In this document: piece after piece, positions 52,821 to 64,000 of the stretch
How positions within the stretch are numbered: the first letter of the stretch is position 1
Layout: the number at the start of each line of letters is the position of its first letter
Origin: Flavobacteriales bacterium ALC-1
GTDB taxonomy: Bacteria; Bacteroidota; Bacteroidia; Flavobacteriales; Flavobacteriaceae
Reading direction: 5' to 3'
DNA length: 64,000 bases
Assembly (NCBI GenBank): GCA_000171875.1
Contig: ABHI01000005.1
Location: forward strand, 97,789-161,788
Notes under the pieces: model-generated
Told to the model about the DNA's origin: nothing
Database searches by the model: none
The model's input: the letters and a program-made list of their open reading frames with translations, nothing else
Program-made: the position numbers and the translations under genes

Positions 52821-55772
52821 ATGAAAACAAAATTACTTTTTATATTTTTCTTATTACTGTCTGCCTACTCATTTGGACAAGTTACATTATATTCAGAAAA
52901 TTTTGACGGTCAAATTGGCAAAGGTGCCACAGGAGCTACACCAACGATAGATGTAAGTGGCGTTAACTGGAATGTTGATGTTTCTGGCGCTAGTTTAAAT
53001 AATAATTACAGATTCATTGTAAGAAACGTCGGTGGAAATCCTCTCTTCGAAGCCAGAAGAGTTGGTACATCTATTTGGTTATCACCATCTATAGACATCT
53101 CGTCTCATACAGATATTGCATTTACAATAGACGCTTCACAAGGTGGAAATAATTTAGATAATTCTGATACGCTTACTACTCAATATAGGATTGATGGCGG
53201 CACATGGACAAACGCAAGTACTAATGGTGCATTAAATAATGACTATGGTAACGTAGAGATTAGTCAAATTGGACTAAATGGTAATACTTTAGAAATTAGA
53301 GTTACAGCTGTTAATAATTCTAATAATGAACGTCAACGTATAGATAATATTGAGGTTACAGGTATTGCCCCTTGTATTACCCCAGTAAATCCTACAACTT
53401 TTACTGTTACAAATGCACCAAACTCTAGTGCTTTATTAAATTGGAGTTTAGATACATGTAACGAAGATTATTTAGTAATTGCTAAAGAAGGTAGCGCTGT
53501 AACTGCAAATCCTATAGGAGATGGGAGTTTATATACTGCCAACACTAATTTTGGAAGTGGTACAGAAATTACTACTGACGAATTTGTAGTTTACAAAGGA
53601 AGCTCAGTTAGTGAGGTTATTTCAAATTTAATATTCGGAAACACATATCATTTTGCCATTTTTGGAAGAAATGGAACAACTTGGAGTTCTGGTACAGAGA
53701 TAAATTTCACTTTAGATTATTGCTCATCTGTAGGAACAAGAGATATTTACGACACTAATATAACACTTGTAAATTTTGGGGATATCAATAATAATACGGT
53801 TGTTGATGATGGAGCACCCTATCATGATTATACAGCGCTATCTAATAGTATTGAAATTGGAGCTTCTGATGACTTAACCGTTAATATAGATACTGATGAT
53901 TTCGGAGGTAACACTTTTAGTGTATATTGTTATGTTTGGATTGACTGGAATAGAGATGGTGATTTTGAAGATACTGGTGAAACTTACGATTTAGGTTTTG
54001 CAGTAGGTACAGATAATGGACCAACATCAAATAGCCCATTAAGTATTACAGTACCTGTTGATGCTGAATTAGGAAATACACGTATGCGTGTGGTTTCTGA
54101 ATATTATAATACTACCATACCCACAAACGGTCCTTGTGATGGTGCTGCTGATGGTGAGGTTGAAGATTACACTATTAACATATTACCCTTCAATACTTAT
54201 ATTTATGATAACGCTTGGTCACCTTCAGACCCAAATGGGGTAGCAACATCTTTAAATGATATTTTAGTTATTGCTGGTACTGCAAACTTAAATACGAATA
54301 CAAATTGTAATGATTTCACTGTAAATCCAGAAGGTAGCGTCACTGTAAATAGCGGAGTAACGCTTACTATTGGTGGAGAAATGGCATTAGAGTCAAGTTC
54401 TACGCGTTATTCAAGTTTAATATCTGATGGTTCTATTATTGGAGATGTAATCTACAAACGCCATGTAAATAATGCTGCTAGTTCAGGCACAACTACCACA
54501 GCAAATGATTTAGTTAGTGCTCCTTTAACTGGTCAAACATTTGGAGCATTTAGAGCGGAAAATCCAAATATTTTATCAGGAACTATAGGCGGAAATCCTG
54601 CATTTCTTTTTGGTCCATTTAATCCAACTATTGAGACATATGTAAATTACTCACCTTCTGATGATACTAGTAATTTAGATGCTGGTACAGGATATAGAAC
54701 AGGTTCTACAGACGGAACAACGTATACATTTACTGGTACTATTGAAACAGGCACTGTAAACGCAGCAGTTATTTCTGGTGGTGCTAGTAATTGGAATCTT
54801 ATTGGAAATCCTTATCCGAGTTATTTAAAAGTTCAAGATTTTTTAAATAATGCTACTAATTTAGGATTACTAGATGAAAATGCTGTTGGAATTTATGGTT
54901 ATGATGGTACAGCTACAGATGGTTGGACCATTTATAATTTAGCAACAACAACTGCTTCTACTGTAATTACACCTGGTCAAGGCTTTTTTGTTGATGCAGA
55001 AACTTCTGGTAATATTCAATTTACACCTAGTATGAGAGCAACTGGTACTGATGATGACTTTATCGCAGGTAGGAATTCAAATACATTATTATTTTTAAAA
55101 CTTAAAGTTTCTAACGCTACAAATAATTACAATACAGATTTTTATTTTAATGATAATGCAACATTAGGTTTAGACCAAGGTTATGATGCAATAGTATGGA
55201 ATGACATACCTCCAAATTTTTCTATATATTCTCATTTAGTTGAAAACAATACAGGGAAAGCAATGGCGTTGCAAGCATTTCATAGTGATGCATTAATGAA
55301 TGTCACTATTCCTTTAGGTGTAAACACTAATGACTCATCTGATATTGTATTTACGATTTCAGAATCAACAATTCCAGAGTCTATAAATGTTTATTTAGAA
55401 GATACAGTTGAAAATACATCAACTCTTTTAACAGAAGAAGACCATATACTAGCATTAAATTCTGCAATTAGTGGAACAGGTAGGTTTTTCCTAAGGCTCG
55501 TTGCAAACCAATTAGATGTAAAAGAAATTGAACTAGAAACACTTAACATATTCACTAATCATAGTCAAAAAACTATTGTTATTGAAGGTTTACTAGAACA
55601 ACAAACATCATTTCAATTATTTGATTTACAAGGGCGTATGGTTACAAACACCACTTTAATGCAACAGTCAAATAGACAAACAATAGATGTATCTCAATTA
55701 CAATCTGGAGTCTATATAGTTAAGTTAAGAACCAACTTTGCTACTAAAACACAAAAGGTAATCTTAAGATAA
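52821..55772 (+). CDS. Secreted GEVED-domain protein with T9SS type A signal
   Basis: 983 residues from the ATG at 52821 (signal peptide MKTKLLFIFFLLLSAYSFGQ); the frame extends back to 52779 without sense. After the signal comes a jelly-roll-like domain with WLSPSIDISSHTDIAF and LEIRVTAVNNSNN, a fibronectin-III-like part (ALLNWSLDTCNEDYLVIAKEG), and a GEVED domain (CSSVGTRDIYDTNITLVNF ... ADGEVEDYTINI). Then a region with GNPYPS and GQGFFVDAE, and the type A sorting domain ending QSGVYIVKLRTNFATKTQKVILR. Probably a surface or extracellular protein; no catalytic domain seen. Confidence 0.9.
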   Translation: MKTKLLFIFFLLLSAYSFGQVTLYSENFDGQIGKGATGATPTIDVSGVNWNVDVSGASLNNNYRFIVRNVGGNPLFEARRVGTSIWLSPSIDISSHTDIAFTIDASQGGNNLDNSDTLTTQYRIDGGTWTNASTNGALNNDYGNVEISQIGLNGNTLEIRVTAVNNSNNERQRIDNIEVTGIAPCITPVNPTTFTVTNAPNSSALLNWSLDTCNEDYLVIAKEGSAVTANPIGDGSLYTANTNFGSGTEITTDEFVVYKGSSVSEVISNLIFGNTYHFAIFGRNGTTWSSGTEINFTLDYCSSVGTRDIYDTNITLVNFGDINNNTVVDDGAPYHDYTALSNSIEIGASDDLTVNIDTDDFGGNTFSVYCYVWIDWNRDGDFEDTGETYDLGFAVGTDNGPTSNSPLSITVPVDAELGNTRMRVVSEYYNTTIPTNGPCDGAADGEVEDYTINILPFNTYIYDNAWSPSDPNGVATSLNDILVIAGTANLNTNTNCNDFTVNPEGSVTVNSGVTLTIGGEMALESSSTRYSSLISDGSIIGDVIYKRHVNNAASSGTTTTANDLVSAPLTGQTFGAFRAENPNILSGTIGGNPAFLFGPFNPTIETYVNYSPSDDTSNLDAGTGYRTGSTDGTTYTFTGTIETGTVNAAVISGGASNWNLIGNPYPSYLKVQDFLNNATNLGLLDENAVGIYGYDGTATDGWTIYNLATTTASTVITPGQGFFVDAETSGNIQFTPSMRATGTDDDFIAGRNSNTLLFLKLKVSNATNNYNTDFYFNDNATLGLDQGYDAIVWNDIPPNFSIYSHLVENNTGKAMALQAFHSDALMNVTIPLGVNTNDSSDIVFTISESTIPESINVYLEDTVENTSTLLTEEDHILALNSAISGTGRFFLRLVANQLDVKEIELETLNIFTNHSQKTIVIEGLLEQQTSFQLFDLQGRMVTNTTLMQQSNRQTIDVSQLQSGVYIVKLRTNFATKTQKVILR

Positions 55773-55795
55773 TTAAGCGAAATCTTTATAAAGCA

Positions 55796-55832
55796 AAAAG
55801 GAATGTTCAACACTTAGAACATTCCTTTTTTT
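55796..55832. terminator. Bidirectional terminator, T9SS protein / katG
   Basis: Arms AAAAGGAATGTTC (55796-55808) and GAACATTCCTTTT (55817-55829), eight-base loop, T-run after. It separates two convergent genes. Confidence 0.88.
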
Positions 55833-55857
55833 TATTGATTTGCTATTAACCAATTTA

Positions 55858-58077
<2,220 letters not shown>

Positions 58078-58273
58078 TTATTTTTTGACTTGCATAAATT
58101 TATGAAATAAACGGCGTTATTTAAAGCCTCAATATTTTTTTAACCAATCTTTTAATAGTCAAAATTTATACTATAGATTATTTGAATAGTATTATTTAAT
58201 ATTATAGCTATATGTATGTAGGAAATCTTGCCAAAATTTTGTAACTTAAGGTTATAATTTAAATCCTTTAGAT

Positions 58274-58510
58274 ATGAGCACTACAGAATATACAAAAGTT
58301 TATTACGGCAATTTTATTTTAGTAACTCGTGTTAAAGATGCATTAGAAGGTGTCGGCATTATTCCAATTATTAAAGACGAAGGCGAATCGCAACGTTTAG
58401 CTGGTTATGCGTCTATGAATGCTGGTTTTCAAGAAGTCTTTGTGCATAATGATGAGCTAGAAAAGGCTACAGAAATTGTTGAACGTGTAAAGGTTGATAT
58501 GGAAGCTTAA
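58274..58510 (+). CDS. DUF2007 protein
   Basis: 78 residues, with the ferredoxin-like pattern of DUF2007: KVYYGNFILVTRVKDALEGVGIIPIIKDEG then FQEVFVHNDELEKATEIVERV. Family members are small putative signal-transducing or binding proteins. The next gene starts two bases after its stop. Confidence 0.85.
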   Translation: MSTTEYTKVYYGNFILVTRVKDALEGVGIIPIIKDEGESQRLAGYASMNAGFQEVFVHNDELEKATEIVERVKVDMEA

Positions 58511-58511
58511 T

Positions 58512-60697
<2,186 letters not shown>

Positions 60698-60713
60698 CTA
60701 TTTTTTGAGAGTG

Positions 60714-60744
60714 CAAAAATATACAATAATAGCGATTGAACGAA
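60714..60744 (-). promoter_or_regulatory. Candidate promoter of the ABC-F gene
   Basis: Minus strand TATTTTTG (60714-60721) fits TAnnTTTG; TTCG (60741-60744) lies 19 bases upstream, near -33 TTTG. Leader of about 28 bases. Confidence 0.45.
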
Positions 60745-60804
60745 ATAAATAACACTATAACAAGTTTTAACGCCACATTAACAAGAGTTGAACGTTCCAA
60801 ACCA

Positions 60805-60812
60805 TATTTTTG
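60805..60812 (+). promoter_or_regulatory. Candidate -7 element for the TlpA-like lipoprotein gene
   Basis: TATTTTTG fits TAnnTTTG; no good -33 match at the normal distance. It supports the TTG start at 60841 with a leader of about 20 bases. Confidence 0.3.
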
Positions 60813-60840
60813 TTTTGCTAACTATTAATAGTGTAGTCCC

Positions 60841-62298
60841 TTGTTTTATAAATATTTATTTTGTTTTTCAATCATTACCTTAACCGTATTAGGATGTAAT
60901 TCTAATGGTGGCAATTCTGATTTTGCGTATATAGGTGGTGAAATAATCAATCCAAAAAACAAAAATATTGTCCTCTATAATACTAAAGGTAAAGTAGCAG
61001 ATACTTTTAAATTAGATGCGAACAATAGGTTTATCCACAAAATAACAGAATTACAACCTGGTTTATACTCCATAAGACATGGAGGCGAAATTCAGATGGT
61101 TATTTTAGAGCCTAATGACAGTATTATGTTTAGATTAAATACTTACGATTTTGATGAGTCTTTAGTTTTTACTGGTAATGGTGCAAAAAAGAACAATTAT
61201 CTTATTAAAACGTATTTATCGAACGAAAAAGAAGCTAAAAAGTTAGTTAAATATTCTAAAATGGAACCTGAAGCGTTTAACGATTTTGTTGAAGAACGAC
61301 GTTTGCGTCAACTTGGTGAATTTTATGATTTTTTAACTCATAATAAAGAATCAGAGTTTTTTAAATCCATTATAGAAGCAAATATCAATTACAACAATTA
61401 CGCAGATAAAGAAATTTATCCTTTTGCCTATTTTGGAAATAATAAACTTATACATATTAAGGATTTACCAGAAGAATTTTTTAGTCATAGAGCACATATA
61501 GATTATAATGCTAATCATCTAAGTAACTTCTTTTCTTACAATCGGTTTTTATCGTCGCATATAGAAAATTTAGCAACGCATAATTATTATCAACATAATG
61601 CGCATCATAGTAAATTTGATAGGCATACTATAGAATACAATAAATCAAAACTCGATTTAATTGATAGTATTATTACAGATAAAACTATAAAAAACAACCT
61701 TTTAAAGTACAAACTAATTGACTATATAAGTCATAATCATACTGAAGCAGATGCTAATATATTATTAGATTACTATTTAACAATAAGCACAAATGATGAT
61801 GATAAAGCCTACATGACTGATTTAGTATCTAACTTAAAAAAGTTACGACGAGGTAACCCTTTACCAAACCTATCTATTGTCAATTACAACAATACTGAGC
61901 ATTTTTTAACGTCAATAATTAACAAACCTACCATAATTTATTTTTGGTCTTCTAACTCAAAAATGCAATATAGAAATAGTCATTATATGGTTAATAAGCT
62001 AAAATCCAAATTCCCTCAGATGGATTTTGTCTCCATTAATGTAAATGATAACGATGATAGATTTTGGAAAAAAATTATCAATAATTACAATTTTTCAACC
62101 GTTAGTGAATTTAAATTTAAAAACTCAAGAGAAGCTAGAAAAACATTAGCCGTTAATTACTTAAACAAGTCTATCATTGTTGATGAAAATGGAATAATTC
62201 TTCATCCAAATGCCAATATCTTTAGTTCTGAGTTTGTAGTAATTCTAGAAGAGTTGCTACAAAAAAAGCATCTTATTGTTAAACAAGATGCTTTATAA
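60841..62298 (+). CDS. TlpA-like lipoprotein with thioredoxin fold lacking the CxxC motif
   Basis: 485 residues from a TTG. Lipobox TVLGC (Cys19). The N-terminal domain (FAYIGGEIINPKNKNIVLYNTKGKVADTFKLDANNRF ... MVILEPNDSIMF) is a DUF4369-like beta domain common before TlpA/thioredoxin domains in Bacteroidota. A helical middle follows. The C-terminal thioredoxin-like domain has NKPTIIYFWSSNSKMQYRNS where active enzymes have W-x-x-W-C-x-x-C: both cysteines are replaced (Ser373, Gln376). So it has no thiol-disulfide activity and probably binds a partner in the periplasm. Its 3' end forms half of a terminator hairpin. Confidence 0.82.
   Translation: MFYKYLFCFSIITLTVLGCNSNGGNSDFAYIGGEIINPKNKNIVLYNTKGKVADTFKLDANNRFIHKITELQPGLYSIRHGGEIQMVILEPNDSIMFRLNTYDFDESLVFTGNGAKKNNYLIKTYLSNEKEAKKLVKYSKMEPEAFNDFVEERRLRQLGEFYDFLTHNKESEFFKSIIEANINYNNYADKEIYPFAYFGNNKLIHIKDLPEEFFSHRAHIDYNANHLSNFFSYNRFLSSHIENLATHNYYQHNAHHSKFDRHTIEYNKSKLDLIDSIITDKTIKNNLLKYKLIDYISHNHTEADANILLDYYLTISTNDDDKAYMTDLVSNLKKLRRGNPLPNLSIVNYNNTEHFLTSIINKPTIIYFWSSNSKMQYRNSHYMVNKLKSKFPQMDFVSINVNDNDDRFWKKIINNYNFSTVSEFKFKNSREARKTLAVNYLNKSIIVDENGIILHPNANIFSSEFVVILEELLQKKHLIVKQDAL
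62261..62296. terminator. Hairpin terminator over the lipoprotein gene stop
   Basis: Arms AAAGCATCTT (62265-62274) and AAGATGCTTT (62285-62294), with TTGT/ACAA pairing inside. On the minus strand it is followed by a run of seven T, so it ends the transaldolase-like transcript; it also covers the last codons of the plus-strand gene. Confidence 0.75.
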
Positions 62299-62316
62299 TA
62301 TCTTCTGTATACTTAT

Positions 62317-62967
62317 TTAATTTCCTTTATTATAATCCGCCAAGAATTTTTCTAACCCTATATCAGTTAAAGGATGTTTTAGTAATCCTGAAATTGAACT
62401 CAAAGGCCCAGTCATTACATCTGCACCAAGCTTAGCACAATCTATAACATGCATAGTATGGCGTACAGAAGCTGCTAATATTTCAGTTTCAAAAGCGTAA
62501 TTATCGTAGATATGACGAATTTCTGCAATGAGGTTTAATCCATCTGTAGAAATATCATCTAAACGACCAATAAAAGGAGATACATAAGTTGCACCAGCTT
62601 TTGCAGCCAATAAAGCTTGTCCTGGCGAGAATACTAATGTAACATTGGTTTAATTCCTTTATCAGAAAATATTTACACGCTTTTATACCGTCTTTAATCA
62701 TTGGTAGCTTAATTACAATCTGGTCGTGTAATTCTGCCAAGGCCTCACCTTCTCTTACCATTCCTTCAAAATCTGTAGAAATACTTCTGCAGAAACATCA
62801 CCATCTACAATATGCAGATGTCTACATAATGCTTTAAAATATTGTTTGTTCCTGTAATACCTTCTTTAGCCATTAACGATGGATTTGTTGTAACTCCATC
62901 TAAAAATACCCATGTCTTGAGCTTCTTTAATCTGCTCTAGGTTTGCAGTATCGATAAAAAATTTCAT
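62317..62967 (-). pseudogene. Transaldolase / fructose-6-phosphate aldolase gene interrupted by five single-base indels
   Basis: The ATG at 62967 begins MKFFIDTANLEQIKEAQDMG, the start of the small (about 215-residue) transaldolase/Fsa family, and the last intact frame ends ADYNKGN at 62317. Between them five one-base changes break the frame: an extra T at the A-run 62901-62906, and one missing base each near 62815, 62782, 62668 and 62650. Restoring them gives a continuous protein with [56 protein letters not shown] and [11 protein letters not shown]. The Schiff-base lysine lies in the VIKLPM segment. Either a recent pseudogene or sequence error in homopolymers. Confidence 0.85.
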
Positions 62968-63108
62968 GTAATTAAAATTTGAATTGTTGTGTTTTTAGTT
63001 GTCGCGAATTTACGACTTAAAACCTTCTTTTAGTTGACTAATTTTTCAAAATATATTAACAATAATCTTTTACTTATAAACTCTACTCTTTTAAAAGCAA
63101 AATCAAAT

Positions 63109-63156
63109 AAAAGATAAAGGTCTGAGGATTAATCTTCAGACCTTTATCTTTTTTAT
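63109..63156. terminator. Strong hairpin terminator of the T9SS type B gene
   Basis: Perfect 17-base arms AAAAGATAAAGGTCTGA (63109-63125) and TCAGACCTTTATCTTTT (63136-63152), with a further GATT/AATC inside the loop. It lies 15 bases past the stop of the minus-strand gene at 63171 and is the longest hairpin in the window. Confidence 0.9.
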
Positions 63157-63170
63157 ACTATTTCCCTTGT

Positions 63171-64000
63171 TTATCGTTTCAAGGTAAAATGGGCTTTAAA
63201 CTCTTTACGGTTGCCAGTCAATGGTTCATCGTACTCTACTGTAAACCAGTAATCACTCGTTGGCATTAGATTCCCTCTATAGGTACCATTCCAACCTGAA
63301 CCTGTCGGGCTAATCTGCTTCAACAGCTTTCCATAACGGTCAAATATATAAATTTTTGCGCTACTTCCAATACCCGGAATATTCCATGTATCGTGGTTAC
63401 CATCCCCATTGGGTGTAAAGTAAGCTGGGTAATCTATCACAAATATAGATGTACTGACCATACCACAACCGTTCTTATCTCTTGCTGTGACCTCATGGGT
63501 GCCTGATGATACGTTGGTAAACGTCCCACTATCTTGCCATGGCCCCCCGTCTAAACTGTACTCATACACTCCTATTCCAGTCCCCAATGCTTCTATAACG
63601 TTATTATCTGCAAAAGCTTGTGTCACTAATTTAACTTCTAAACTCGGTGGTGCACTTTCTATAACTTCTGTCGTGTCTGTATTTACACAACTTGTTACAG
63701 TTGAGCTACTGATATCTGTTACTGTTACACTGTAAGTACCTCCACCCGTTGGCATCAGACTTGAACCTGTCTCTGTTGCTAGTATTGCACCGTTATAACT
63801 CCACTCAAAACTATAAGCCGTCTCTGATAAACCTGTGTCTAATACCAGTGGGTCTAGAATTTCTGTGCCATTGGTAGTCACACATAATATATAACTGTCA
63901 TCCAAGTCGAACTCTGGTAAAGGATTAACTTGTAGTGTTAATCCTGCTACAGCATAACAAATTGAGGTGTCTGCCCCTGTTATGGCATCTAAGGTATTAT
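63171..64000 (-). CDS. T9SS type B (gliding-motility-associated C-terminal) protein, 5'-truncated by window
   Basis: At least 276 residues; the frame stays open to the window edge, so the TTG at 63905 is internal. The sequence shows repeated Ig-like/SprB-type segments (FEWSYNGAILATETGSSLMPTGGGTYSVTVTD; YEYSLDGGPWQDSGTFTNVSSGTHEVTARDKNGCG), then the type B sorting domain: YPAYFTPNGDGNHDTWNIPGIG, IYIFDRYGKLLKQISPTGSGWNGTYRGNLMPTSDYWFTVEY, and the end KEFKAHFTLKR. Such proteins are very large surface adhesins delivered by the type IX system; some act in gliding. Base composition looks richer in G+C than its neighbours. Confidence 0.93.
   Translation of the reverse strand, partial: NTLDAITGADTSICYAVAGLTLQVNPLPEFDLDDSYILCVTTNGTEILDPLVLDTGLSETAYSFEWSYNGAILATETGSSLMPTGGGTYSVTVTDISSSTVTSCVNTDTTEVIESAPPSLEVKLVTQAFADNNVIEALGTGIGVYEYSLDGGPWQDSGTFTNVSSGTHEVTARDKNGCGMVSTSIFVIDYPAYFTPNGDGNHDTWNIPGIGSSAKIYIFDRYGKLLKQISPTGSGWNGTYRGNLMPTSDYWFTVEYDEPLTGNRKEFKAHFTLKR

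Noticed and set aside
62317..62761. Two separate small genes on the minus strand
   Set aside because: Both are pieces of one transaldolase-like gene in different frames; corrected indels join them into a single protein.

Overview
The window is AT-rich chromosomal DNA of a member of the Bacteroidota, most likely a marine Flavobacteriaceae. The evidence is the pair of type IX secretion proteins with type A and type B C-terminal signals, a VCBS-repeat secreted protein, flavobacterial gene pairs (pabB-tilS, lpdA-fabV), frequent TTG/GTG starts without Shine-Dalgarno sequences, and promoters resembling the Bacteroidota -7 element TAnnTTTG. I see no rRNA, tRNA, CRISPR array, integrase, transposase or prophage block. 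No stretch over 300 bases lacks a gene; the longest gaps are about 270 bases (52548-52820) and 248 bases (36504-36751).

Layout. 1-3614: 3' part of L-serine dehydratase, a small secreted NTF2-like protein, panB, a four-helix-bundle (23S rRNA intervening-sequence family) gene between octamer tracts, and an RluA-type pseudouridine synthase. 3611-6059 (minus): a compact, apparently undescribed locus with two paralogous small proteins sharing an identical C-terminal tail, a seven-helix membrane protein and an orphan histidine kinase. 6193-10843 (minus): a 5-oxoprolinase operon (pxpABC) with an atypical Nramp-fold transporter and a DUF2891 lipoprotein. 10991-16575: a membrane TPR protein, an ECF sigma factor with a fused anti-sigma-like/beta-barrel protein, and an LVIVD lipoprotein. 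16630-27834 (minus): comM-like ATPase, amidase, giant VCBS protein, YheT-like hydrolase, adenine deaminase, tilS, pabB.

27993-37840: epimerase, DEAD-box helicase, 2-Cys peroxiredoxin, NhaC antiporter, membrane metal-dependent hydrolase, S41 peptidase, methionine gamma-lyase-like enzyme divergent from an Lrp regulator, CPBP protease. 37970-43439: lpdA-fabV, a serine hydrolase and a DUF922 lipoprotein. 43456-50344: a LytS/LytTR two-component system divergent from a thioredoxin/ExbB-like/serine hydrolase/esterase/TonB-like lipoprotein cluster. 50439-55772: DUF2721, ECF sigma, a 57-residue protein, MscS-type channel and a T9SS type A protein. 55858-64000: katG, DUF2007, small P-loop kinase, ABC-F ATPase, a TlpA-like lipoprotein without cysteines, a transaldolase/fructose-6-phosphate aldolase gene broken by five single-base indels, and a T9SS type B protein running off the window.

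The most interesting items are: (i) the inverted TCTAA octamer arms around the four-helix-bundle gene, with a gene-less copy about 1.5 kb away; (ii) the paralog pair with the shared GNPPGANYPQ tail beside a seven-helix protein and histidine kinase; (iii) the Nramp homologue in the pxp operon that lacks the usual metal-binding motifs; (iv) an ABC-F protein whose motif losses leave exactly one canonical ATP site. Family assignments rest on motif recognition by eye; no database search was run.
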